DNA from: Gracilaria gracilis
Lineage: Eukaryota; Rhodophyta; Florideophyceae; Gracilariales; Gracilariaceae
NCBI GenBank assembly: GCA_030374805.1
Contig: JARGSG010000097.1
Location: 1 to 64,000 of the forward strand
Length of the DNA: 64,000 nucleotides
Direction of reading: 5' to 3'
Part shown: positions 10,501 to 25,500 of the stretch, in pieces
Numbering within the stretch: the stretch's first letter is position 1
Layout: the number at the start of each line of letters is the position of its first letter
The notes under the pieces: model-generated
Seen by the model: only the letters and a program-made list of their open reading frames with translations
What the model was told of the DNA's origin: nothing
Databases searched by the model: none
Program-made: the position numbers and the translations under genes

Positions 10501-13500
10501 CTACCACTGTACGAATACACCGTGCACATGAATCCACGGTAAAATCAGCGAAATCCGACAACCGGAACACCAAAATACGCATTCAAATGTAAACATTCGA
10601 AAAAGGGTGAAAATGACGACCTTGGAGCGCCAAATTACAGTCACTGTGCAAGTACACCGTGCACACGTATCGACGGTAAAATCAGCGAAATCCGACAACG
10701 GGAACACCAAAATGCGCATTCAAATGTAAACATTCGAAAAAGGGTGAAGATGACGACCTTGGAGCGCCAAATTACTACCACTGTGCGAGTACACCGTGCA
10801 AATGAATCGACGGGAAAATCAGCGAAATCCGACAACGGGAACACCAAAATACGCATTCAAATGTAAACATTCGAAAAAGGATGAAAATGACGACCTTGGG
10901 GCGCCAAATTACTACCACTGTACGAATACACCGTGCACACGTATCGACGAGAAAATCAGCGAAATCCGACAACGGGAACACCAAAATACGCATTCAAATG
11001 TAAACATTCGAAATAGGGTGAAAATGACGACCTTGGGGGGCCAAATTACTACCACTGTACGAATACACCGTGCACATGAATCGACGGGAAAATCTGCGAA
11101 ATCCGACAACGGGAACACCAAAATACGCATTCAAAAGTAAACATTAGAAGAAGGGTGAAGATGAAGACCTTAGAGCGCCAGCTTACAGTCACTGTGCGAG
11201 TACACCGTGCACATGAATCGACGGGAAATTCAGCGAAATCCGACAACCGGAACACCAAAATACGCATTCAAATGTAAACATTCGAAAAAGGGTGAAAATG
11301 ACGACCTTGGAGCGCCAAATTACAGTCACTGTGCAAGTACACAGTGCACACGTATCGACGGGAAAATCAGCGAAACCCGACAACGGGAACACCAAAATAC
11401 GCATTCAAATGTAAACATTCGAAAAAGGGAGAAAATGACGACCTCGGATCGCCATATTACTACCACTGTACGAATACACCGTGCACATGAATCGACGGGA
11501 AAATCAGTGAAATCCGACAACGGGAACACCAAAATACGCATTCAAATGTAAACATTCGAAAAAGGTTGAAGATGACGACCTTGGTGCGCCAAATTACTAC
11601 CACTGTACGAATACACCGTGCACATGAATCCACGGTAAAATCAGCGAAATCCGACAACCGGAACACCAAAATACGCATTCAAATGTAAACATTCGAAAAA
11701 GGGTGAAAATGACGACCTTGGAGCGCCAAATTACAGTCACTGTGCAAGTACACCGTGCACACGTATCGACGGGAAAATCAGCGAAATCCGACAACCGGAA
11801 CACCAAAATGCGCATTCAAATGTAAACATTCGAAAAAAGGGTGAAAATGACGACCTTGGAGCGCCAGATTACAGTCACTGTGCGAGTACACCGTGCACAC
11901 GTATCGACGGTAAAATCAGCGAAATCCGACAACGGGAACACCAAAATGCGCATTCAAATGTAAACATTCGAAAAAGGGTGAAAATGAAGACCTTGGATTG
12001 CCAAATTACTACCACTGTGCGAGTACACCGTGCATACGTATCGACGGTAAAATCAGCGAAATCCGACAACGGGAACACCAAAATGCGCATTCAAATGTAA
12101 ACATTCGAAAAAGGGTGAAGATGACGACCTTGGAGCGCCAAATTACTACCACTGTGCGAGTACACCGTGCAAATGAATCGACGGGAAAATCAGCGAAATC
12201 CGACAACGGGAACACCAAAATACGCATTCAAATGTAAACATTCGAAAAAGGATGAAAATGACGACCTTGGGGCGCCAAATTACTACCACTGTACGAATAC
12301 ACCGTGCACACGTATCGACGAGAAAATCAGCGAAATCCGACAACGGGAACACCAAAATACGCATTCAAATGTAAACATTCGAAATAGGGTGAAAATGACG
12401 ACCTTGGGGGGCCAAATTACTACCACTGTACGAATACACCGTGCACATGAATCGACGGGAAAATCTGCGAAATCCGACAACGGGAACACCAAAATACGCA
12501 TTCAAAAGTAAAACATTAGAAGAAGGGTGAAGATGAAGACCTTAGAGCGCCAGCTTACAGTCACTGTGCGAGTACACCGTGCACATGAATCGACGGGAAA
12601 TTCAGCGAAATCCGACAACCGGAACACCAAAATGCGCATTCAAATGTAAACATTCGAAAAAGGGTAAAAATGACGACCTTGGAGCGCCAGATTACAGTCA
12701 CTGTGCGAGTACACCGTGCACACGTATCGACGGTAAAATCAGCGAAATCCGACAACGGGAACACCAAAATACGCATTCAAAAGTAAACATTAGAAGAAGG
12801 GTGAAGATGAAGACCTTAGAGCGCCAGCTTACAGTCACTGTGCGAGTACACCGTGCACATGAATCGACGGGAAATTCAGCGAAATCCGACAACCGGAACA
12901 CCAAAATGCGCATTCAAATGTAAACATTCGAAAAAGGGTAAAAATGACGACCTTGGAGCGCCAGATTACAGTCACTGTGCGAGTACACCGTGCACACGTA
13001 TCGACGGTAAAATCAGCGAAATCCGACAACGGGAACACCAAAATGCGCATTCAAATGTAAACATTCGAAAAAGGGTGAAAATGAAGACCTTGGATTGCCA
13101 AATTACTACCACTGTGCGAGTACACCGTGCATACGTATCGACGGTAAAATCAGCGAAATCCGACAACGGGAACACCAAAATACGCATTCAAATGTAAACA
13201 TTCGAAAAAGGTTGAAGATGACGACCTTGGTGCGCCAAATTACTACCACTGTACGAATACACCGTGCACATGAATCCACGGTAAAATCAGCGAAATCCGA
13301 CAACCGGAACACCAAAATACGCATTCAAATGTAAACATTCGAAAAAGGGTGAAAATGACGACCTTGGAGCGCCAAATTACAGTCACTGTGCAAGTACACC
13401 GTGCACACGTATCGACGGTAAAATCAGCGAAATCCGACAACGGGAACACCAAAATGCGCATTCAAATGTAAACATTCGAAAAAGGGTGAAGATGACGACC

Positions 13501-16500
13501 TTGGAGCGCCAAATTACTACCACTGTGCGAGTACACCGTGCAAATGAATCGACGGGAAAATCAGCGAAATCCGACAACGGGAACACCAAAATACGCATTC
13601 AAATGTAAACATTCGAAAAAGGATGAAAATGACGACCTTGGGGCGCCAAATTACTACCACTGTACGAATACACCGTGCACACGTATCGACGAGAAAATCA
13701 GCGAAATCCGACAACGGGAACACCAAAATACGCATTCAAATGTAAACATTCGAAATAGGGTGAAAATGACGACCTTGGGGGCCAAATTACTACCACTGTA
13801 CGAATACACCGTGCACATGAATCGACGGGAAAATCTGCGAAATCCGACAACGGGAACACCAAAATACGCATTCAAAAGTAAACATTAGAAGAAGGGTGAA
13901 GATGAAGACCTTAGAGCGCCAGCTTACAGTCACTGTGCGAGTACACCGTGCACATGAATCGACGGGAAATTCAGCGAAATCCGACAACCGGAACACCAAA
14001 ATGCGCATTCAAATGTAAACATTCGAAAAAGGGTAAAAATGACGACCTTGGAGCGCCAGATTACAGTCACTGTGCGAGTACACCGTGCACACGTATCGAC
14101 GGTAAAATCAGCGAAATCCGACAACGGGAACACCAAAATGCGCATTCAAATGTAAACATTCGAAAAAGGGTGAAAATGAAGACCTTGGATTGCCAAATTA
14201 CTACCACTGTGCGAGTACACCGTGCATACGTATCGACGGTAAAATCAGCGAAATCCGAAAACGGGAACACCAAAATGCGCATTCAAATGTAAACATTCGA
14301 AAAAGGGTGAAGATGACGACTTTGGAGCGCCAAATTACAGTCACTGTGCGAGTACACCGTGCAAATGAATCGACGGGAAAATCAGCGAAATCCGACAACG
14401 GGAACACCAAAATGCGCATTCAAATGTAAACATTCGAAAAAGGGTGAAAATGACGACCTTGGAGCGCCAAATTGCAGTCACTGTGCAAGTACACCGTGCA
14501 CACGTATCGACGGGAAAATCAGCGAAATCCGACAACGGGACCACCAAAATGCGTATTCAAATGTAAACATTCGAAAAAGGGTGAAGATGACGACCTTGGG
14601 GCGCCAAATTACTACCACTGTACGAATACACCGTGCACATGAATCGACGGGAAAATCAGCGAAATCCGACAACCGGAACACCAAAATGCGCATTCAAATG
14701 TAAACATTCGAAAAAGGGTTAAAATGACGACCTTGGAGCGCCAAATTACAGTCACTGTGCGAGTACACCGTGCACACGTATCGACGGTAAAATCAGCGAA
14801 ATCCGACAACGGGAACACCAAAATGCGCATTCAAATGTAAACATTCGAAAAAGGGTGAAAATGAAGACCTTGGATTGCCAAATTACTACCACTGTGCGAG
14901 TACACCGTGCATACGTATCGACGGTAAAATCAGCGAAATCCGACAACGGGAACACCAAAATACGCATTCAAATGTAAACATTCGAAAAAGGATGAAAATG
15001 ACGACCTTGGGGCGCCAAATTACTACCACTGTACGAATACACCGTGCACACGTATCGACGGGAAAATCAGCGAAATCCGACAACGGGACCACCAAAATGC
15101 GTATTCAAATGTAAACATTCGAAAAAGGGTGAAGATGACGACCTTGGGGCACCAAATTACTACCACTGTACGAATACACCGTGCACATGAATCCACGGTA
15201 AAATCAGCGAAATCCGACAACCGGAACACCAAAATACGCATTCAAATGTAAACATTCGAAAAAGGGTGAAAATGACGACCTTGGAGCGCCAAATTACAGT
15301 CACTGTGCAAGTACACAGTGCACACGTATCGACGGGAAAATCAGCGAAACCCGACAACGGGAACACCAAAATACGCATTCAAATGTAAACATTCGAAAAA
15401 GGGAGAAAATGACGACCTCGGATCGCCATATTACTACCACTGTACGAATACACCGTGCACATGAATCGACGGGAAAATCAGTGAAATCCGACAACGGGAA
15501 CACCAAAATACGCATTCAAATGTAAACATTCGAAAAAGGTTGAAGATGACGACCTTGGTGCGCCAAATTACTACCACTGTACGAATACACCGTGCACATG
15601 AATCCACGGTAAAATCAGCGAAATCCGACAACCGGAACACCAAAATACGCATTCAAATGTAAACATTCGAAAAAGGGTGAAAATGACGACCTTGGAGCGC
15701 CAAATTACAGTCACTGTGCAAGTACACCGTGCACACGTATCGACGGGAAAATCAGCGAAATCCGACAACGGGAACACCAAAATATGCATTCAAATGTAAA
15801 CATTCGAAAAAGGGTGAAGATGACGACCTTGGGGCGCCAAATTACTACCACTGTACGAATTCACCGTGCACATGAATCGACGGGAAAATCAGCGAAATCC
15901 GACAACCGGAACACCAAAATACGCATTCAAATGTAAACATTCGAAAAAGGGTGAAGATGACGACCTTAGAGCGCCAGATTACAGTCACTGTGCGAATACA
16001 CCTTGCACACGTATCGACGGGAAAATCAGCGAAATCCGACAACGGGAACACCAAAATACGCATTCAAATGTAAACATTCGAAAAAGGGTGAAAATGACGA
16101 CCTTGGGGCGCCAAATTACTACCACTGTACGAATACACCGTGCACACGTATCGACGGGAAAATCAGCGAAATCCGACAACGGGAACACCAAAATATGCAT
16201 TCAAATGTAAACATTCGAAAAAGGGTGAAGATGACGACCTTGGGGCGCCAAATTACTACCACTGTACGAATACATCTTGCACACGAATCGACGGGAAAAT
16301 CAGCGAAATCCGACAACGGGAACACCAAAATACGCATTCAAATGTAAACATTCGAAAAAGGGTGAAAATGATGACCTTGGGGCGCCAAATTACTACCACT
16401 GTACGAATACACCGTGCACACGTATCGACGGGAAAATCAGCGAAATCCGACAACGGGACCACCAAAATGCGTATTCAAATGTAAACATTCGAAAAAGGGT

Positions 16501-19500
16501 GAAGATGACGACCTTGGGGCACCAAATTACTACCACTGTACGAATACACCGTGCACATGAATCCACGGTAAAATCAGCGAAATCCGACAACCGGAACACC
16601 AAAATACGCATTCAAATGTAAACATTCGAAAAAGGGTGAAAATGACGACCTTGGAGCGCCAAATTACAGTCACTGTGCAAGTACACAGTGCACACGTATC
16701 GACGGGAAAATCAGCGAAACCCGACAACGGGAACACCAAAATACGCATTCAAATGTAAACATTCGAAAAAGGGAGAAAATGACGACCTCGGATCGCCATA
16801 TTACTACCACTGTACGAATACACCGTGCACATGAATCGACGGGAAAATCAGTGAAATCCGACAACGGGAACACCAAAATACGCATTCAAATGTAAACATT
16901 CGAAAAAGGTTGAAGATGACGACCTTGGTGCGCCAAATTACTACCACTGTACGAATACACCGTGCACATGAATCCACGGTAAAATCAGCGAAATCCGACA
17001 ACCGGAACACCAAAATACGCATTCAAATGTAAACATTCGAAAAAGGGTGAAAATGACGACCTTGGAGCGCCAAATTACAGTCACTGTGCAAGTACACCGT
17101 GCACACGTATCGACGGGAAAATCAGCGAAATCCGACAACGGGAACACCAAAATATGCATTCAAATGTAAACATTCGAAAAAGGGTGAAGATGACGACCTT
17201 GGGGCGCCAAATTACTACCACTGTACGAATTCACCGTGCACATGAATCGACGGGAAAATCAGCGAAATCCGACAACCGGAACACCAAAATACGCATTCAA
17301 ATGTAAACATTCGAAAAAGGGTGAAGATGACGACCTTAGAGCGCCAGATTACAGTCACTGTGCGAATACACCTTGCACACGTATCGACGGGAAAATCAGC
17401 GAAATCCGACAACGGGAACACCAAAATACGCATTCAAATGTAAACATTCGAAAAAGGGTGAAAATGACGACCTTGGGGCGCCAAATTACTACCACTGTAC
17501 GAATACACCGTGCACACGTATCGACGGGAAAATCAGCGAAATCCGACAACGGGAACACCAAAATATGCATTCAAATGTAAACATTCGAAAAAGGGTGAAG
17601 ATGACGACCTTGGGGCGCCAAATTACTACCACTGTACGAATACATCTTGCACACGAATCGACGGGAAAATCAGCGAAATCCGACAACGGGAACACCAAAA
17701 TACGCATTCAAATGTAAACATTCGAAAAAGGGTGAAAATGATGACCTTGGGGCGCCAAATTACTACCACTGTACGAATACACCGTGCACATGAATCCACG
17801 GTAAAATCAGCGAAATCCGACAACCGGAACACCAAAATACGCATTCAAATGTAAACATTCGAAAAAGGGTGAAAATGAAGACCTTGGATTGCCAAATTAC
17901 TACCACTGTGCGAGTACACCGTGCATACGTATCTACGGTAAAATCAGCGAAATCCGAAAACGGGAACACCAAAATACGCATTCAAATGTAAACATTCGAA
18001 AAAGGTTGAAGATGACGACCTTGGTGAGCCAAATTACTACCTCTGTACGAATACACCGTGCACATGAATCCACGGTAAAATCAGCGAAATCCGACAACCG
18101 GAACACCAAAATACGCATTCAAATGTAAACATTCGAAAAAGGGTGAAAATGAAGACCTTGGATTGCCAAATTACTACCACTGTGCGAGTACACCGTGCAT
18201 ACGTATCTACGGTAAAATCAGCGAAATCCGAAAACGGGAACACCAAAATACGCATTCAAATGTAAACATTCGAAAAAGGTTGAAGATGACGACCTTGGTG
18301 AGCCAAATTACTACCTCTGTACGAATACACCGTGCACATGAATCCACGGTAAAATCAGCGAAATCCGACAACCGGAACACCAAAATACGCATTCAAATGT
18401 AAACATTCGAAAAAGGGTGAAAATGACGACCTTGGAGCGCCAAATTACAGTCACTGTGCAAGTACACAGTGCACACGTATCGACGGGAAAATCAGCGAAA
18501 CCCGACAACCAGAACACCAAAATACGCATTCAAATGTAAACATTCGAAAAAGGGAGAAAATGACGACCTCGGATCGCCATATTACTACCACTGTACGAAT
18601 ACACCGTGCACATGAATCGACGGGAAAATCAGTGAAATCCGACAACGGGAACACCAAAATACGCATTCAAATGTAAACATTCGAAAAAGGGTGAAGATGA
18701 CGACCTTGGGGCGCCAAATTACTACCACTGTACGAATTCACCGTGCACATGAATCGACGGGAAAATCAGCGAAATCCGACAACCGGAACACCAAAATACG
18801 CATTCAAATGTAAACATTCGAAAAAGGGTGAAAATGACGACCTCGGATCGCCAAATTACTACCACTGTACGAATACACCGTGCACACGTATCGACGGGAA
18901 AATCAGCGAAATCCGACAACCGGAACACCAAAATACGCATTCAAATGTAAACATTCGAAAAAGGGTGAAGATGACGACCTTGGGGCGCCAAATTACTACC
19001 ACTGTACGAATACACCGTGCACATGAATCCACGGTAAAATCAGCGAAATCCGACAACCGGAACACCAAAATACGCATCCAAATGTAAACATTCGAAAAAG
19101 GGTGAAAATGACGACCTTGGGGCGCCAAATTACAGTCACTGTGCAAGTACACCGTGCACACGTATCGACGGGAAAATCAGCGAAATCCGACAACCGGAAC
19201 ACCAAAATACGCATTCAAATGTAAACATTCGAAAAAGGGTGAAAATGACGACCTTGGATCGCCAAATTACTACCACTGTACGAATACACCGTGCACACGT
19301 ATCGACGGGAAAATCAGCGAAATCCGACAACCGGAACACCAAAATACGCATTCAAATGTAAACATTCGAAAAAGGGTGAAGATGACGACCTTAGAGCGCC
19401 AAATTATAGTCACTGTGCGAGTACACCGTGCAAATGAATCGACAAGAAAATCAGCGAAATCCGACAACCGGAACACCAAAATACGCATTCAAATGTAAAC

Positions 19501-22500
19501 ATTCGAAAAAGGGTGAAAATGACGACCTTGGAGCGCCAAATTACAGTCACTGTGCTAGTACAATGTGCACACGTATCGACGGGAAAATCAGCGAAATCCG
19601 ACAACGGGAACACCAAAATATGCATTCAAATGTAAACATTCGAAAAAGGGTGAAGATGACGACCTTGGGGCGCCAAATTACTACCACTGTACGAATTCAC
19701 CGTGCACATGAATCGACGGGAAAATCAGCGAAATCCGACAACCGGAACACCAAAATACGCATTCAAATGTAAACATTCGAAAAAGGGTGAAAATGACGAC
19801 CTCGGATCGCCAAATTACTACCACTGTACGAATACACCGTGCACACGTATCGACGGGAAAATCAGCGAAATCCGACAACCGGAACACCAAAATACGCATT
19901 CAAATGTAAACATTCGAAAAAGGGTGAAGATGACGACCTTGGGGCGCCAAATTACTACCACTGTACGAATTCACCGTGCACATGAATCGACGGCAAAATC
20001 AGCGAAATCCGACAACCGGAAAACCAAAATACGCATTCAAATGTAAACATTCGAAATAGGGTGAAAATGACGACCTTGGATCGCCAAATTACTACCACTG
20101 TACGAATACACCGTGCATACGTATCGACGAGAAAATCAGCGAAATCCGACAACCGGAACACCAAAATACACATTCAAATGTAAACATTCGAAAAAGGGTG
20201 AAGATGACGACCTTGGGGCGCCAAATTACTACCACTGTACGAATACAACGTGCACATGAATCCACGGGAAAATCAGCGAAATCCGACAACCGGAACACCA
20301 AAATACGCATTCAAATGTAAACATTCGAAAAAGGGTGAAAATGACGACCTTGGGGCGCCAAATTACAGTCACTGTGCAAGTACACCGTGCACACGTATCG
20401 ACGGGAAAATCAGCGAAATCCGACAACCGGAACACCAAAATACGCATTCAAATGTAAACATTCGAAAAAGGGTGAAAATGACGACCTTGGATCGCCAAAT
20501 TACTACCACTGTACGAATACACCGTGCACACGTATCGACGGGAAAATCAGCGAAATCCGACAACCGGAACACCAAAATACGCATTCAAATGTAAACATTC
20601 GAAAAAGGGTGAAGATGACGACCTAAGAGCGCCAAATTATAGTCACTGTGCGAGTACACCGTGCAAATGAATCGACAAGAAAATCAGCGAAATCCGACAA
20701 CCGGAACACCAAAATACGCATTCAAATGTAAACATTCGAAAAAGGGTGAAAATGACGACCTTGGAGCGCCAAATTACAGTCACTGTGCTAGTACACCGTG
20801 CACACGTATCGAAGGGAAAATCAGCGAAATCCGACAACGGGAACACCAAAATATGCATTCAAATGTAAACATTCGAAATAGGGTGAAAATGACGACCTTG
20901 GATCGCCAAATTACTACCACTGTACGAATACATTGTGCACACGTATCGACGAGAAAATCAGCGAAATCCGACAACCGGAACACCAAAATACACATTCAAA
21001 TGTTAACATTCGAAAAAGGGTGAAGATGACGACCTTGGGGCGCCAAATTACTACCACTGTACGAATACACCGTGCACATGAATCCACGGGAAAATCAGCG
21101 AAATCCGAAAACCGGAACACCAAAATACGCATTCAAATGTAAACATTCGAAAAAGGGTGAAAATGACGACCTTGGATCGCCAAATTACTACCACTGTACG
21201 AATTCACCGTGCACATGAATCGACGGGAAAATCAGCGAAATCCGACAACCGGAACACCAAAATACGCATTCATATGTAAACATTCGAAAAAGGGTGAAAA
21301 TGACGACCTTGGAGCGCCAAATTACAGTCACTGTGCAAGTACACCGTGCACACGTATCGACGGGAAAATCAGCGAAATCCGACAACGGGAACACCAAAAT
21401 ACGCATTCAAATGTAAACATTCGAAAAAGGGTGAAAATGACGACCTTGGATCGCCAAATTACTACCACTGTACGAATTCACCGTGCACATGAATCGACGG
21501 GAAAATCAGCGAAATCCGACAACCGGAACACCAAAATACGCATTCAAATGTAAACATTCGAAAAAGGGTGAAAATGACGACCTTGGATCGCCAAATTACT
21601 ACCACTGTACGAATTCACCGTGCACATGAATCGACGGGAAAATCAGCGAAATCCGACAACCGGAACACCAAAATACGCATTCATATGTAAACATTCGAAA
21701 AAGGGTGAAAATGACGACCTTGGAGCGCCAAATTGCAGTCACTGTGCAAGTACACCGTGCACACGTATCGACGGGAAAATCAGCGAAATCCGACAACCGG
21801 AACACCAAAATACGCATTCAAATGTAAACATTCGCAAAAGGGTGAAGATGACGACCTTGGGGAGCCAAATTACTACCACTGTACGAATACACCGTGCACA
21901 TGAATCGACGGGAAATTGAGCGAAATCCGACAACCGGAACACCAAAATACGCATTCATATGTAAACATTCGAAAAAGGGTGAAAATGACGACCTTGGAGC
22001 GCCAAATTACAGTCACTGTGCAAGTACACCGTGCACACGTATCGACGGGAAAATCAGCGAAATCCGACAACGGGAACACCAAAATATGCATTCAAATGTA
22101 AACATTCGAAAAAGGGTGAAGATGACGACCTTGGGGCGCCAAATTACTACCACTGTACGAATTCACCGTGCACATGAATCGACGGCAAAATCAGCGAAAT
22201 CCGACAACCGGAAAACCAAAATACGCATTCAAATGTAAACATTCGAAATAGGGTGAAAATGACGACCTTGGATCGCCAAATTACTACCACTGTACGAATA
22301 CACCGTGCACACGTATCGACGAGAAAATCAGCGAAATCCGACAACCGGAACACCAAAATACACATTCAAATGTTAACATTCGAAAAAGGGTGAAGATGAC
22401 GACCTTGGGGCGCCAAATTACTACCACTGTACGAATACACCGTGCACATGAATCCACGGGAAAATCAGCGAAATCCGAAAACCGGAACACCAAAATACGC

Positions 22501-25500
22501 ATTCAAATGTAAACATTCGAAAAAGGGTGAAAATGACGACCTTGGATCGCCAAATTACTACCACTGTACGAATTCACCGTGCACATGAATCGACGGGAAA
22601 ATCAGCGAAATCCGACAACCGGAACACCAAAATACGCATTCATATGTAAACATTCGAAAAAGGGTGAAAATGACGACCTTGGAGCGCCAAATTACAGTCA
22701 CTGTGCAAGTACACCGTGCACACGTATCGACGGGAAAATCAGCGAAATCCGACAACGGGAACACCAAAATATGCATTCAAATGTAAACATTCGAAAAAGG
22801 GTGAAGATGACGACCTTGGGGCGCCAAATTACTACCACTGTACGAATTCACCGTGCACATGAATCGACGGGAAAATCAGCGAAATCCGACAACCGGAAAA
22901 CCAAAATACGCATTCAAATGTAAACATTCGAAATAGGGTGAAAATGACGACCTTGGAGCGCCAAATTACTACCACTGTACGAATACACCGTGCACACGTA
23001 TCGACGAGAAAATCAGCGAAATCCGACAACCGGAACACCAAAATACACATTCAAATGTTAACATTCGAAAAAGGGTGAAGATGACGACCTTGGGGCGCCA
23101 AATTACTACCACTGTACGAATACACCGTGCACATGAATCCACGGGAAAATCAGCGAAATCCGAAAACCGGAACACCAAAATACGCATTCAAATGTAAACA
23201 TTCGAAAAAGGGTGAAAATGACGACCTTGGATCGCCAAATTACTACCACTGTACGAATTCACCGTGCACATGAATCGACGGGAAAATCAGCGAAATCCGA
23301 CAACCGGAACACCAAAATACGCATTCATATGTAAACATTCGAAAAAGGGTGAAAATGACGACCTTGGAGCGCCAAATTACAGTCACTGTGCAAGTACACC
23401 GTGCACACGTATCGACGGGAAAATCAGCGAAATCCGACAACGGGAACACCAAAATATGCATTCAAATGTAAACATTCGAAAAAGGGTGAAGATGACGACC
23501 TTGGGGCGCCAAATTACTACCACTGTACGAATTCACCGTGCACATGAATCGACGGCAAAATCAGCGAAATCCGACAACCGGAAAACCAAAATACGCATTC
23601 AAATGTAAACATTCGAAATAGGGTGAAAATGACGACCTTGGATCGCCAAATTACTACCACTGTACGAATACACCGTGCACACGTATCGACGAGAAAATCA
23701 GCGAAATCCGACAACCGGAACACCAAAATACACATTCAAATGTTAACATTCGAAAAAGGGTGAAGATGACGACCTTGGGGCGCCAAATTACTACCACTGT
23801 ACGAATACACCGTGCACATGAATCCACGGGAAAATCAGCGAAATCCGAAAACCGGAACACCAAAATACGCATTCAAATGTAAACATTCGAAAAAGGGTGA
23901 AAATGACGACCTTGGATCGCCAAATTACTACCACTGTACGAATTCACCGTGCACATGAATCGACGGGAAAATCAGCGAAATCCGACAACCGGAACACCAA
24001 AATACGCATTCATATGTAAACATTCGAAAAAGGGTGAAAATGACGACCTTGGAGCGCCAAATTACAGTCACTGTGCAAGTACACCGTGCACACGTATCGA
24101 CGGGAAAATCAGCGAAATCCGACAACGGGAACACCAAAATGCGCATTCAAATGTAAACATTCGAAAAAGGGTGAAAATGACGACCTTGGAGCGCCAAATT
24201 GCAGTCACTGTGCAAGTACACCGTGCACACGTATCGACGGGAAAATCAGCGAAATCCGACAACCGGAACACCAAAATACGCATTCAAATGTAAACATTCG
24301 CAAAAGGGTGAAGATGACGACCTTGGGGAGCCAAATTACTACCACTGTACGAATACACCGTGCACATGAATCGACGGGAAATTGAGCGAAATCCGACAAA
24401 CGGAACACCAAAATACGCATTCATATGTAAACATTCGAAAAAGGGTGAAAATGACGACCTTGGAGCGCCAAATTACAGTCACTGTGCAAGTACACCGTGC
24501 ACACGTATCGACGGGAAAATCAGCGAAATCCGACAACGGGAACACCAAAATATGCATTCAAATGTAAACATTCGAAAAAGGGTGAAGATGACGACCTTGG
24601 GGCGCCAAATTACTACCACTGTACGAATTCACCGTGCACATGAATCGACGGGAAAATCAGCGAAATCCGACAACCGGAACACCAAAATACGCATTCATAT
24701 GTAAACATTCGAAAAAGGGTGAAAATGACGACCTTGGAGCGCCAAATTACAGTCACTGTGCAAGTACACCGTGCACACGTATCGACGGGAAAATCAGCGA
24801 AATCCGACAACGGGAACACCAAAATACGCATTCAAATGTAAACATTCGAAAAAGGGTGAAAATGACGACCTTGGATCGCCAAATTACTACCACTGTACGA
24901 ATTCACCGTGCACATGAATCGACGGGAAAATCAGCGAAATCCGACAACCGGGACACCAAAATGCGCATTCAAATGTAAACATTCGAAAAAGGGTAAAAAT
25001 GACGACCTTGGAGCGCCAAATTACAGTCACTGTGCAAGTACACCGTGCACACGTATCGACGGGAAAATCAGCGAAATCCGACAACCGGAACACCAAAATA
25101 TGCATTCAAATGTAAACATTCGAAAAAGGGTGAAGATGACGACCTTGGGGCGCCAAATTACTACCACTGTACGAATACACCGTGCACATGAATCGACGGG
25201 AAAATCAGCGAAATCCGACAACCGGAACACCAAAATACGCATTCAAATGTAAACATTCGAAAAAGGGTGAAGATGACGACCTTGGGGCGCCAAATTACTA
25301 CCACTGTACGAATTCACCGTGCACATGAATCGACGGCAAAATCAGCGAAATCCGACAACCGGAAAACCAAAATACGCATTCAAATGTAAACATTCGAAAT
25401 AGGGTGAAAATGACGACCTTGGATCGCCAAATTACTACCACTGTACGAATACACCGTGCACACGTATCGACGAGAAAATCAGCGAAATCCGACAACCGGA

